Source: an uncultured Bacilli bacterium
Lineage (GTDB): Bacteria; Bacillota_I; Bacilli_A; RF39; UBA660
Direction: 5' to 3'
DNA length: 17,543 bases
Assembly (NCBI GenBank): GCA_947630585.1
Contig: CANRIE010000005.1
Location: 1-17,543, forward strand
Shown: positions 7,366-14,241 of the stretch, piece after piece
How positions within the stretch are numbered: position 1 is the first letter of the stretch
Layout of the letters: every line of letters begins with the position of its first letter
The notes under the pieces: generated by a model
What the model was told of the DNA's origin: nothing
The model's database searches: none
The model's input: the letters and a program-made list of their open reading frames with translations, nothing else
Position numbers and translations under genes: made by a program

Positions 7366-7395
7366 ATTATACTACAAATAGTTTAAAATAGTCAA
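7366..7395 (-). promoter_or_regulatory. Promoter of ATPase 1 (TTGACT-N18-TATAAT, minus strand)
   Basis: On the minus strand, TTGACT (7395-7390) is followed after 18 bases by TATAAT (7371-7366), 20 bases before ATG 7346. The TTGACT is part of the gene-proximal direct repeat, so whatever binds the repeats should affect -35 recognition. Confidence 0.65.
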
Positions 7396-7440
7396 GGCAA
7401 TCACTTTAAAAAAGTCAGATACAAAGTTTAAAAAAGTCAA
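7381..7440 (-). repeat. Three direct repeats (iterons) upstream of ATPase 1
   Basis: Three 15-bp copies read in plus sense GTTTAAAATAGTCAA (7381-7395), CTTTAAAAAAGTCAG (7404-7418) and GTTTAAAAAAGTCAA (7426-7440). Start-to-start spacing is 23 and 22 bp, about two helical turns, so all copies lie on one face of the DNA. In ATPase direction they read TTGACTNTTTTAAAC, and the last copy supplies the -35 box. This looks like a cooperative regulator site; the protein that binds it is unknown. Confidence 0.8.
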
Positions 7441-7494
7441 ACTAGTTTGTTTTATTAATTAATACTGTTAAGGAGTTTATATTTAAATATATAT

Positions 7495-7507
7495 TTGACT
7501 TTAAAAC
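7495..7507 (+). repeat. Inverted partial copy of the ATPase 1 iteron
   Basis: TTGACTTTAAAAC (7495-7507) is the reverse complement of GTTTTAAAGTCAA, matching the ATPase 1 iterons apart from two missing A bases. It lies just upstream of the HTH gene promoter and 49 bp before the HTH start, so the same factor may control both divergent genes. Confidence 0.55.
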
Positions 7508-7535
7508 TTGTAAAAATAATAAATTTAATTATAAT
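7508..7535 (+). promoter_or_regulatory. Promoter of the small HTH gene (TTGTAA-N16-TATAAT)
   Basis: TTGTAA (7508-7513) and TATAAT (7530-7535) are 16 bases apart, with GGAGG (7545-7549) and ATG 7556 downstream. The inverted iteron ends at the base before the -35. In such AT-rich DNA the match alone is modest evidence. Confidence 0.45.
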
Positions 7536-7555
7536 ATAAGCCATGGAGGTTATTA

Positions 7556-7771
7556 ATGAAAGTTAATTTAAGTGAATATGATAGGGGAACATTTATTAAA
7601 TTTATTAGAGAATGGACAGGGTTAACTCAAAAAGAATTTGGAGAAAAAATAGGGAAAAGTTTAAGAACTATTCAAGATTATAAAGCAGGTCGTATTAATT
7701 ATAGTATAAAAACATTAGAAGATATAAGTAAGAAATTTGATGTTTCTATAATTGCATGTAAGAAAAGTTAA
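7556..7771 (+). CDS. Small XRE-type HTH protein (71 residues)
   Basis: The protein is essentially one helix-turn-helix domain: FIKFIREWTGLTQKEFGEKI, then GKSLRTIQDYKAGRINYSIKTLEDISKKFDV. There is no membrane helix or effector domain, unlike the three larger XRE proteins in this window. GGAGG lies six bases before ATG 7556. It lies between two DUF4143 ATPase genes, divergent from the first and 182 bases before the start of the second. It is a natural candidate for the factor binding the iterons on one or both sides. No partner toxin is adjacent, so a toxin-antitoxin call is not supported. Confidence 0.82.
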   Translation: MKVNLSEYDRGTFIKFIREWTGLTQKEFGEKIGKSLRTIQDYKAGRINYSIKTLEDISKKFDVSIIACKKS

Positions 7772-7839
7772 GTTATAATCATAATAAATTTATAGAACAA
7801 TATTTTTGTAGTTTTATAGTTAATTAATTTACTAAAACG

Positions 7840-7893
7840 TGCGGAATGAAATTCCAAAATCTTGCGGAATAAAAATACTAAAAGTTTCGGATT
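7840..7893 (+). repeat. Three direct repeats (iterons) upstream of ATPase 2
   Basis: TGCGGAAT (7840-7847), TGCGGAAT (7863-7870) and the degenerate TTCGGATT (7886-7893) each head an A-rich unit. The shared CGGA core recurs at 7842, 7865 and 7888, exactly 23 bp apart each time. The last copy ends five bases before the -35 box of ATPase 2. The CG-containing core stands out in the AT-rich background. The architecture mirrors that in front of ATPase 1, with a different sequence. Confidence 0.75.
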
Positions 7894-7898
7894 AAAAC

Positions 7899-7927
7899 TT
7901 GATTATTTATATTAAACAGGGTATAAT
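7899..7927 (+). promoter_or_regulatory. Promoter of ATPase 2 (TTGATT-N17-TATAAT)
   Basis: TTGATT (7899-7904) and TATAAT (7922-7927) are separated by 17 bases, placing the start about 20 bases before ATG 7954. The three iterons lie immediately upstream, a position suited to activation or to repression by spreading. Confidence 0.65.
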
Positions 7928-7953
7928 AATAATGTAATTTGTGGAGGCTAACA

Positions 7954-9231
7954 ATGAAAATTAAAAATTATAAGAAAAGAATAGTAGATGAGCAAGTAGA
8001 AAGATATTTAAAAATATTTGGAGCTGTATGTATAGAAGGACCTAAATATTGTGGAAAAACTTGGTTAGGAAGATATCATGCAAAAAGTGAAACTTTATTA
8101 CAAGTTAAAACTGGAGAAAAATCTAATGAAGTTGAATTAGCTAAAATATCTCCTGATATAATTTTAGAAGGAGAGAAACCTAAACTAATTGACGAGTGGC
8201 AAGAAGCAACAAATTTATGGGATGAAATTAGAATTAATGTTGATAAGTCAGGATTAAAAGGTCAATTTATTTTAACAGGTTCATCAACTCCAAATCGGGA
8301 AGGAATTTCTCATAGTGGAGCAGGTCGATTTGGGAAAATTCAGCTACGAACAATGTCACTTTATGAATCAGGAGATTCAACTGGTCAAATTTCATTACAA
8401 GATATATGTAATGGAAAAAAAATAAGTCAGGCTTGTCCTCAAACAGGTTTAAAAGAAATAGCTGGATTTATAATTCGAGGTGGCTGGCCTGGTAATTTAA
8501 ATTATTCAATTGAAGATGCTAGTGTAAGTGTTAAAGCATATATTGATTTGATTATTGATGATGATTTATATCGCCTAGATGGTGTTAATCGCGATAAGCA
8601 TAAAATGCGTTTATTGTTAAAATCATTAGCTCGAAATGAAAGCACGACAGCAACTAATCAAACTTTAAAAAATGATATTAAAGAAATTGATGATGAAGAT
8701 ATTGATAAGGATACTATTGCTTCTTACTTAAATGCTTTAGATAAACTATTTTTACTTGATAATGATGAACCATTTTCAACTAACATTAGGTCATCTGTTA
8801 GAGTTAAGCAAGCTAAAAAAAGACATTTCACAGATCCTTCAATTGCTTGTGCTCTTCTTAATTTAAATACTCAAAAATTGATAAATGATCTTAATACATT
8901 TGGATTTCTATTTGAAGCACTAGTTGAAAGAGATTTAAAAATATATGCTAGTTCTTTTGGAGCAAAATGCTTTCATTATCAAGATTACTTAAATCGTGAA
9001 ATAGATGCAGTTATAGAATTAGATGATGGAAATTGGTGTGCCTTTGAAATCAAACTTGGGGTTAGAGCTATTGATGAGGCAGCTAATAACTTAATAAAAA
9101 TAAGAGATTCTATTCGTGAAGAAAAAGGTAAAGAGCCAAGTGTTTTATGTGTCATTTGTGGTTTAGTTAATGCTGCTTATATAAGAGCAGATGGTGTTTA
9201 TGTTGTTCCGATTACAGCCCTTAAAAATTAA
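7954..9231 (+). CDS. DUF4143-type AAA ATPase (ATPase 2)
   Basis: A protein of 425 residues, same architecture as ATPase 1 but clearly a different subgroup. It has Walker A GPKYCGKT (about 29-36), Walker B KLIDEWQ (about 77-83), sensor FILTGSST, then IIRGGWPGN and KKRHFTDPSIACALL of the DUF4143 region. A C-terminal PD-(D/E)XK-like end, REIDAVIELDDGNWCAFEIK, has the key D and E-x-K residues. The start is ATG 7954 with TGGAGG seven bases upstream; TTG 7939 further upstream lacks a ribosome site. The gene is monocistronic, followed by more than 300 non-coding bases. The biochemical role of the family is not established. Confidence 0.88.
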   Translation: MKIKNYKKRIVDEQVERYLKIFGAVCIEGPKYCGKTWLGRYHAKSETLLQVKTGEKSNEVELAKISPDIILEGEKPKLIDEWQEATNLWDEIRINVDKSGLKGQFILTGSSTPNREGISHSGAGRFGKIQLRTMSLYESGDSTGQISLQDICNGKKISQACPQTGLKEIAGFIIRGGWPGNLNYSIEDASVSVKAYIDLIIDDDLYRLDGVNRDKHKMRLLLKSLARNESTTATNQTLKNDIKEIDDEDIDKDTIASYLNALDKLFLLDNDEPFSTNIRSSVRVKQAKKRHFTDPSIACALLNLNTQKLINDLNTFGFLFEALVERDLKIYASSFGAKCFHYQDYLNREIDAVIELDDGNWCAFEIKLGVRAIDEAANNLIKIRDSIREEKGKEPSVLCVICGLVNAAYIRADGVYVVPITALKN

Positions 9232-9498
9232 GTATAATACTAATAATTAATTAGAAAATACAATTTATCTTAGAAATTATTTGTCGAAAATGATTGAATG
9301 TTCTTAAAAATTTACTTAAATAATAAAATAAATTAGTTTAAAAACATACTTAATAAAGTAGAATTATAGGACATAGTTTTAATACTACATTAAAAACTTT
9401 GCTAATCCTTATCATTATTGGAAAAAGTGAAGTTTTTCTTTTACATCAACTGTCAAACTTTGAATTAACTGCTTCTGTTTGAAATCAGTTTTCTAATA
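9232..9498. other. Intergenic stretch before the Bce two-component operon
   Basis: No ORF of convincing length on either strand. It contains an AT-rich stem GAAAAA/TTTTTC (9421-9438, loop GTGAAG) followed by CTTTT, which could be a weak terminator although it is about 190 bases from the ATPase 2 stop. It also holds a widely spaced inverted repeat TCAAAC/GTTTGA (9453-9458 and 9477-9482). Neither can be assigned a role. No known RNA structure was recognised. Confidence 0.5.
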
Positions 9499-9512
9499 TT
9501 ACAAAAATGTAA
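9499..9512 (+). promoter_or_regulatory. BceR-type box in front of the response regulator-kinase operon
   Basis: TTACAAAAATGTAA is a perfect match to TNACA-N4-TGTAA, the consensus known for BceR-like response regulators. The dyad extends one further base pair on each side to TATTACA/TGTAATA (9497-9514). It ends 23 bases before the -10 box of the operon encoding the regulator itself, which indicates autoregulation. Confidence 0.8.
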
Positions 9513-9532
9513 TAGTAGAAGTATTTTCTTCA

Positions 9533-9541
9533 TGTTATAAT
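9533..9541 (+). promoter_or_regulatory. Extended -10 promoter of the two-component operon
   Basis: TGTTATAAT (9533-9541) is an extended -10 element 25 bases before ATG 9567. The matching -35 position (about 9513-9518, TAGTAG) is poor and directly abuts the BceR-type box, as expected of an activator-dependent promoter. Confidence 0.6.
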
Positions 9542-9566
9542 ATATAATAAGAAATGTGGAGAAATT

Positions 9567-10235
9567 ATGAATAAAATAATGATTATAGAAGATGATATTA
9601 ATATTTCTAAAGAATTAGCTAAACTTTTAGAAAATAATAATTATGAAGCAATTATTTTAAAAGACTTTAAAAATGCTTTACAAGAAATACTTAATGTAAA
9701 CCCTAATCTAATATTACTTGATATAAATATTCCTTATATAAATGGAGAAAAACTATTACAAAATCTAAGAAAAGAAACTAATATTCCAGTTATCATGGTA
9801 ACTAGCATTAATTCCCAAGTTGATGAGGCCTTATCAATTTCTTATGGAGCAGATGACTATATTACTAAACCATATAATCCTAATATTCTATTGTTAAGAA
9901 TTGGAGCGGTTTTAAAAAGATGTCAAGCAAGTTACAATCAGAAAGAATTAATTTATAAAGATTTAAAATTTGATATTAGCAAATGTCTTATTAAAAAAGG
10001 TGATGTAGAAATTGAACTTACTAAAAATGAAATGCTAATATTTAGTTATCTCTTAACTCATCAAAATCGAATAGTAAGCAGAGATGAACTCATGACAATT
10101 TTATGGGATAATGCTGAATACATAAATGAAAATGCTTTAACAGTAAATATCAGTAGATTAAGAAGCAAATTAAAGGAAGTTGGTTATCAAGATGCAATTG
10201 ATACAAGAAAAGGAATAGGGTATATATTATTATGA
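9567..10235 (+). CDS. OmpR/PhoB-type response regulator, BceR-like
   Basis: A protein of 222 residues. The receiver domain (1-115) has acidic pocket D9/D10, phospho-acceptor D52 in LILLDINIP, T79 in IPVIMVTS and K101 in DDYITKPY. The OmpR-type winged-helix DNA-binding domain (about 128-222) contains ELTKNEMLIFSYLL and ALTVNISRLRSKLKEVG and ends in TRKGIGYILL. It is coupled to the kinase gene by an ATGA overlap and precedes a Bce-type transporter. A Bce-type box stands before its own operon and before the transporter operon, so it most likely activates both when phosphorylated. A GGAG motif precedes ATG 9567 at normal distance. Confidence 0.92.
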   Translation: MNKIMIIEDDINISKELAKLLENNNYEAIILKDFKNALQEILNVNPNLILLDINIPYINGEKLLQNLRKETNIPVIMVTSINSQVDEALSISYGADDYITKPYNPNILLLRIGAVLKRCQASYNQKELIYKDLKFDISKCLIKKGDVEIELTKNEMLIFSYLLTHQNRIVSRDELMTILWDNAEYINENALTVNISRLRSKLKEVGYQDAIDTRKGIGYILL

Positions 10236-11251
10236 AATTTCAAAAATATTTTAAAGACAATTTATATATAATTTTTATATTTATGTTAAGTTATACAATT
10301 AATTTACTAATATTTCTAGCTTTTAAAATTGATAAATCCGTAATAATAGCAGTTACAATTACTAATATAATTTTATTATTATCAATATATCTAATTCCAT
10401 ATTTTAAAAAGAAAATGTTTTATGACAATTTACTTAACAATATTAATAAGTTAGATAAAGCCTACTTAGTTTTAGAAACTTTAGAAAAACCAGAGTTTTA
10501 TGAAGGTGAGTTACTTGTATCTGCCTTATATGAAATTAATAAATCAATGAATGAAAACATTAATAATATGGAAGAACAATTACAAGAATTTAAAGACTAT
10601 ATTGAATGTTTTGTCCATGAAGCTAAAATTCCTCTTTCAACTTTAGTATTAATGAGTAATAATCATCAAGAAGGGTTTGATAAAAAAACGAAATTACAAT
10701 TAAAGAGATTAGAAGATTATGTTGAGCAAGTTCTTTATTATGTAAGAAGCGAGAATGCTAGTAAAGATTATTTAATAAAAGAGACAAGTCTTGCTAAAGT
10801 TATTAAAAATGTTGGACTTAAAAATATGGATGATTTATTAGAAAATAAAGTAGATTATATTGTTTTAAATGTCAATTATAAAGTATTAACAGATTCTAAA
10901 TGGTTAGAATTTATTTTAGGTCAAATAGTTAATAATAGTATTAAATATAAAAAGAATATTAAAAATTCTTATATAAAAATATCAGTTCAAGATGATGAAG
11001 ATAAAACAACTTTAATAATAGAAGATAATGGTATAGGTATTAAGGAATCAGATTTAAAACAAGTTTTTGATAAATCATTTACAGGAGAAAATGGAAGAAA
11101 TACTAATAAATCTACAGGGATGGGATTATTTATTGCTAAAAATATGTGTTTGAAATTAGGACATAAGATAGAAATAGAATCTAAATATAATGAATATACA
11201 AAAGTTTTTATAACATTTGCTAAGAATAAATATTATGATGTTTTAAAGTAA
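10232..11251 (+). CDS. Intramembrane-sensing histidine kinase, BceS-like
   Basis: A protein of 339 residues. Two membrane helices (about 11-31 and 36-56) are joined by only a few residues, so there is no outside sensor domain, the hallmark of intramembrane-sensing kinases. The dimerisation box is CFVHEAKIPL with phospho-acceptor H129. The ATPase domain has the N box QIVNNSIKY (N234/N235), G1 DNGIGI (265-270) and G2 GMGLFIAK (296-303). In this family the kinase does not sense the antibiotic itself but is controlled by the BceAB-type transporter, whose genes begin 88 bases downstream. Its start overlaps the regulator stop as ATGA. Confidence 0.92.
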   Translation: MKFQKYFKDNLYIIFIFMLSYTINLLIFLAFKIDKSVIIAVTITNIILLLSIYLIPYFKKKMFYDNLLNNINKLDKAYLVLETLEKPEFYEGELLVSALYEINKSMNENINNMEEQLQEFKDYIECFVHEAKIPLSTLVLMSNNHQEGFDKKTKLQLKRLEDYVEQVLYYVRSENASKDYLIKETSLAKVIKNVGLKNMDDLLENKVDYIVLNVNYKVLTDSKWLEFILGQIVNNSIKYKKNIKNSYIKISVQDDEDKTTLIIEDNGIGIKESDLKQVFDKSFTGENGRNTNKSTGMGLFIAKNMCLKLGHKIEIESKYNEYTKVFITFAKNKYYDVLK

Positions 11252-11253
11252 GG

Positions 11254-11267
11254 TTACAAAATTGTAA
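11254..11267 (+). promoter_or_regulatory. BceR-type box in front of the transporter operon
   Basis: TTACAAAATTGTAA is again a perfect TNACA-N4-TGTAA and also a perfect 14-bp palindrome. It lies three bases after the kinase stop and ends 42 bases before the nearest -10 box, 19 bp more than in the regulator operon. This ties the transporter genes to the upstream regulator. Confidence 0.82.
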
Positions 11268-11287
11268 TGTTTAGTAATATTAAAGAT

Positions 11288-11315
11288 GCGACAAAATAGT
11301 TTTTTGCAGTATTAT
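11288..11315 (+). promoter_or_regulatory. Promoter of the Bce-type transporter operon
   Basis: TATTAT (11310-11315) with GCGACA (11288-11293) 16 bases upstream gives a leader of about 18 bases to ATG 11340, which has AAAGGAG (11324-11330). The -35 is imperfect, consistent with dependence on the box at 11254-11267. Confidence 0.5.
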
Positions 11316-11339
11316 GGTTAACGAAAGGAGAAAAAATAT

Positions 11340-12104
11340 ATGGAAAATATTTTAGAAGTTCAAAAGATTGAAAAATACTATGGTAGTCGGTCATCTTTAA
11401 CTAAAGCAATTGATAATTTATCATTTGAAGTTGAAAAAGGCGAATTTGTTGCCATTATGGGAGCATCAGGTTCTGGGAAAACAACTCTTTTAAATTGTAT
11501 ATCAACAATTGATAAAGTAACAAGTGGTCATATTTTAGTTGGAGATGTTGATATTACGAAATTAAAAGGGAATGAACTTAATAAATTTAGGAGAGAAGAA
11601 TTAGGATTTATTTTTCAAGATTTTAATTTACTTGATACTTTAACTGCTTATGAAAATATTGCTCTTGCGTTATCTATCCAGAATGTTAGTCAATCATCAA
11701 TTGAAAAAAAGATAAAGAAAGTAGCAGAAGAGTTAGACATAAAAGATGTTTTAAATAAGTATCCCTATCAAATGAGTGGAGGTCAAAAACAAAGAGTTGC
11801 AAGTGCAAGAGCTATTGTTACAGATCCTAAATTAATTTTAGCAGACGAGCCAACGGGAGCCCTTGACTCTAAATCAGCCAAGATGTTACTAGAAAAGTTT
11901 AATTATTTAGATGAACTTGGGGCAACTATTCTAATGGTTACACATGATGCTTTTACAGCTAGTTATGCAAGACGGGTAATATTTATTAAAGATGGGAAAA
12001 TGTTTAAAGAGATTAGAAAAGGTGAGGCAACAAGGAAAGAATTTTTTGATAAAATTATTGATGTTGTAACATTGTTAGGTGGCGATTTAAATGATGCTTT
12101 GTAA
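11340..12104 (+). CDS. BceA-like ABC transporter ATPase
   Basis: A protein of 254 residues, the usual size. Visible motifs are Walker A GASGSGKT (41-48), Q-loop Q93 in FIFQDFNLLDTLTAYENIAL, signature MSGGQKQR (145-152), Walker B LILADEP (165-171), D-loop GALDS and H-loop H202 in MVTHD. It belongs to the MacB/LolD-like group that works with FtsX-type permeases. In Bce systems it powers release of antimicrobial peptides from lipid targets of cell-wall synthesis and signals flux to the kinase. It overlaps the permease gene by 14 bases. Which peptide is recognised cannot be read from the sequence. Confidence 0.93.
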   Translation: MENILEVQKIEKYYGSRSSLTKAIDNLSFEVEKGEFVAIMGASGSGKTTLLNCISTIDKVTSGHILVGDVDITKLKGNELNKFRREELGFIFQDFNLLDTLTAYENIALALSIQNVSQSSIEKKIKKVAEELDIKDVLNKYPYQMSGGQKQRVASARAIVTDPKLILADEPTGALDSKSAKMLLEKFNYLDELGATILMVTHDAFTASYARRVIFIKDGKMFKEIRKGEATRKEFFDKIIDVVTLLGGDLNDAL

Positions 12105-14166
12105 GTTATCACTTAAAAACATCAAGAAAAGTATAAAAGATTATGCCATCTACTTTTTTACACTTATTCTTGGAGTTGCAATCTTCTATGTTTTTAATGC
12201 CCTTGATAGTCAAACGGTTATGATGAATGTATCCGAATCAACGGCTGAATTAATTGAGCTTATGATGACAATGTTATCTGGGGTTAGTGTCTTTGTCTCA
12301 TTTATCTTAGGCTTCCTAATTATATATGCTTCACGTTTCTTAATGAAAAGACGAAATAAAGAATTTGGAGTTTATTTAACTCTTGGAATGAGTAAAAGAA
12401 AAATATCTTTAATATTATTCTTTGAAACCTTATTTATTGGTATTATTTCCCTTTTAGTTGGAATAGGTCTTGGCGTATTATTATCTCAAGTTATGAGTTT
12501 AGTAGTTGCTAATATGTTTGAAGCAAGTCTTACTAAATTTGCTTTTGTATTTTCAACATCTGCTTGTATTAAAACCATCATTTATTTTAGCATTATGTAT
12601 TTAATTGTCATGATATTTAATACAATAAGTGTTAGCAAATGCAAATTAATCGATTTATTAAATGGGGCGAGAAAAGTCGAGAAAGTGAAACTTAAAAATC
12701 CTTATTTATGTATTATTATTTTTATTATCTCTTGTATTGTTTTAGGAAAAGCCTATCACATGGTAACAGTCGAATTTCTAACTTTACAAGAAGCAACTGA
12801 CATATTAAAACCAATTATCATGGGAGTAGTTGCAACTTTCTTAATATTTTGGTCTTTATCAGGATTAATTTTAAGAATTGTTCAAAGTTTAAAAAAATAT
12901 TACTATAAAGGTTTAAATAGTTTTACGTTAAGACAATTTTCAAGTAAAATTAATACAACCGTTTTTGGAACAACAATTATTTGTTTAATGTTATTTATAA
13001 CAATTTGTTTATTGTCAGCTTGTCTCACCATAAAAAATTCTATGAATGCAAATCTTAAAGCCCTTGCTCCCGTTGATGCTATGTTTACAGTTAATATGAA
13101 TATGGATAAATATTATGATGATTTTAGAAATTATGGATATAATGATTCTCAAATTAAAAACTCTCATTATACAGCAAAAGAAATGTTTCAATTATTTAAT
13201 TTTGATATTACATCTTATTTTAAAGATTATATAGAGGTTAATACCTATGGAACACCTGATTTAACAATGAATCATACTTTAGGTTCCTTATTAAATTATG
13301 TCAGAACTAATTTTCCTTTTTTAGCTTTTGATACTAAAGAACCAATTATGAAAATAAGTGATTATAATGAATTAGCAAGATTTTATGGAATAGATGAGTA
13401 TTCCTTAAATAATGATGAATACATGATTGTTGCTGATTTTAAATCAATAGTTGAAATAAGAAATCTAGCTTTAGAAAATAATGAAACCATAACTTTATTT
13501 GGACATACATTAAAACCTAAGTATAACTCTTGTCAAGATGGCTTCTTAGAAATGTCTAGCCAACATATTAATACAGGTATAGTTTTAGTACCAGATAATG
13601 TTATTGATGAAGATTATTTAATTCAAAATCATTTAATAGGAAATTATAAAACAACCGATAGAGAAGAAATAATAAATATCGAAAATAATATAAATAAGTT
13701 AACTGAATATGAAAAAGCAAATGAATATCTACTACCATCAGGCTCAACCAAACTAGCAATTAAAGAAGCAACTGTTGGGTTATCGGCGATGGTTACCTTT
13801 ATTGGACTTTATTTAGGAATTATCTTCTTAATTAGTAGTGCTGCAATTTTAGGCTTAAAAGAATTATCTGAAAGTAGTGATAATAAAGAAAGATTTAAAA
13901 TGTTAAGAAAGATTGGAACGGATGAAGGTATGATTAATAAAGCCTTATTTAGACAAATTGCTATCTTCTTTATGTTACCTTTAATTCTAGCTTTAGTTCA
14001 TTCTGTTTTTGGAATAATGTTTGCTGTTAAAATACTTGAAGTATTTGGAACTGACGAGTTATTACCTTCAATCATTACAACAGCTATCTTCATTGTTATC
14101 ATCTATGGAGGATATTTCCTAATTACTTATTCTTGTAGTAAAAATATTATAAAGGAAAGATATTAA
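12091..14166 (+). CDS. BceB-like ten-helix permease with large extracellular domain
   Basis: A protein of 691 residues, slightly longer than typical BceB (about 650). The start MMLCKLSLKNIKKSIKDYAI matches the family entry. Helices lie at about 18-36, 60-80, 106-131, 160-180, 205-222, 240-262 and 292-315. An extracellular domain of about 245 residues (316-560) follows, then helices at 565-590, 622-647 and 660-682. FtsX domains are seen around RNKEFGVYLTLGMSKRKI (89-106) and ERFKMLRKIGTDEGMI (600-615). The large domain after helix 7 is the ligand-specificity part in this family. The gene starts within the ATPase gene, either ATG 12091 or ATG 12094, with AGGTGG just upstream. Confidence 0.93.
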   Translation: MMLCKLSLKNIKKSIKDYAIYFFTLILGVAIFYVFNALDSQTVMMNVSESTAELIELMMTMLSGVSVFVSFILGFLIIYASRFLMKRRNKEFGVYLTLGMSKRKISLILFFETLFIGIISLLVGIGLGVLLSQVMSLVVANMFEASLTKFAFVFSTSACIKTIIYFSIMYLIVMIFNTISVSKCKLIDLLNGARKVEKVKLKNPYLCIIIFIISCIVLGKAYHMVTVEFLTLQEATDILKPIIMGVVATFLIFWSLSGLILRIVQSLKKYYYKGLNSFTLRQFSSKINTTVFGTTIICLMLFITICLLSACLTIKNSMNANLKALAPVDAMFTVNMNMDKYYDDFRNYGYNDSQIKNSHYTAKEMFQLFNFDITSYFKDYIEVNTYGTPDLTMNHTLGSLLNYVRTNFPFLAFDTKEPIMKISDYNELARFYGIDEYSLNNDEYMIVADFKSIVEIRNLALENNETITLFGHTLKPKYNSCQDGFLEMSSQHINTGIVLVPDNVIDEDYLIQNHLIGNYKTTDREEIINIENNINKLTEYEKANEYLLPSGSTKLAIKEATVGLSAMVTFIGLYLGIIFLISSAAILGLKELSESSDNKERFKMLRKIGTDEGMINKALFRQIAIFFMLPLILALVHSVFGIMFAVKILEVFGTDELLPSIITTAIFIVIIYGGYFLITYSCSKNIIKERY

Positions 14167-14204
14167 TATGATCCAAACTATAAATAATATATTTAATTAT
14201 TGGT

Positions 14205-14236
14205 GGAGGGGGATTAGTCTTTTACTAGTCCTTTTT
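14205..14236 (+). terminator. Terminator after the permease, lying between an SD motif and the VanZ start
   Basis: GGATTAGT (14211-14218) pairs with ACTAGTCC (14224-14231) over eight base pairs with one G-U, around loop CTTTT. T5 follows (14232-14236). It should end the transporter transcript. Just upstream is a strong Shine-Dalgarno-like GGAGG (14205-14209), and five bases downstream of the T run is ATG 14242, which has no other ribosome site. Confidence 0.75.
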
Positions 14237-14241
14237 CTTAT

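Noticed and set aside
7381..7440. Plasmid replication origin iterons
   Set aside because: Three short copies that overlap a promoter, with no Rep protein gene or DnaA boxes; the context is an ordinary gene promoter.
7381..7893. CRISPR-like array from the short spaced repeats
   Set aside because: Repeats are only 8-15 bp with spacers of about 7-15 bp, two unrelated repeat families are present, and no cas gene is nearby; promoter iterons fit better.
6126..9231. Toxin-antitoxin or defence island made of ATPase, HTH and ATPase
   Set aside because: The genes are not in one operon, the HTH protein has no small partner gene, and no toxin or nuclease motif apart from the family-typical C-terminal PD-(D/E)XK-like fold is seen.
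9421..9482. Riboswitch or small RNA before the Bce regulator gene
   Set aside because: Only short AT-rich stems with no conserved core of a known class, and they lie upstream of the likely transcription start near 9548.
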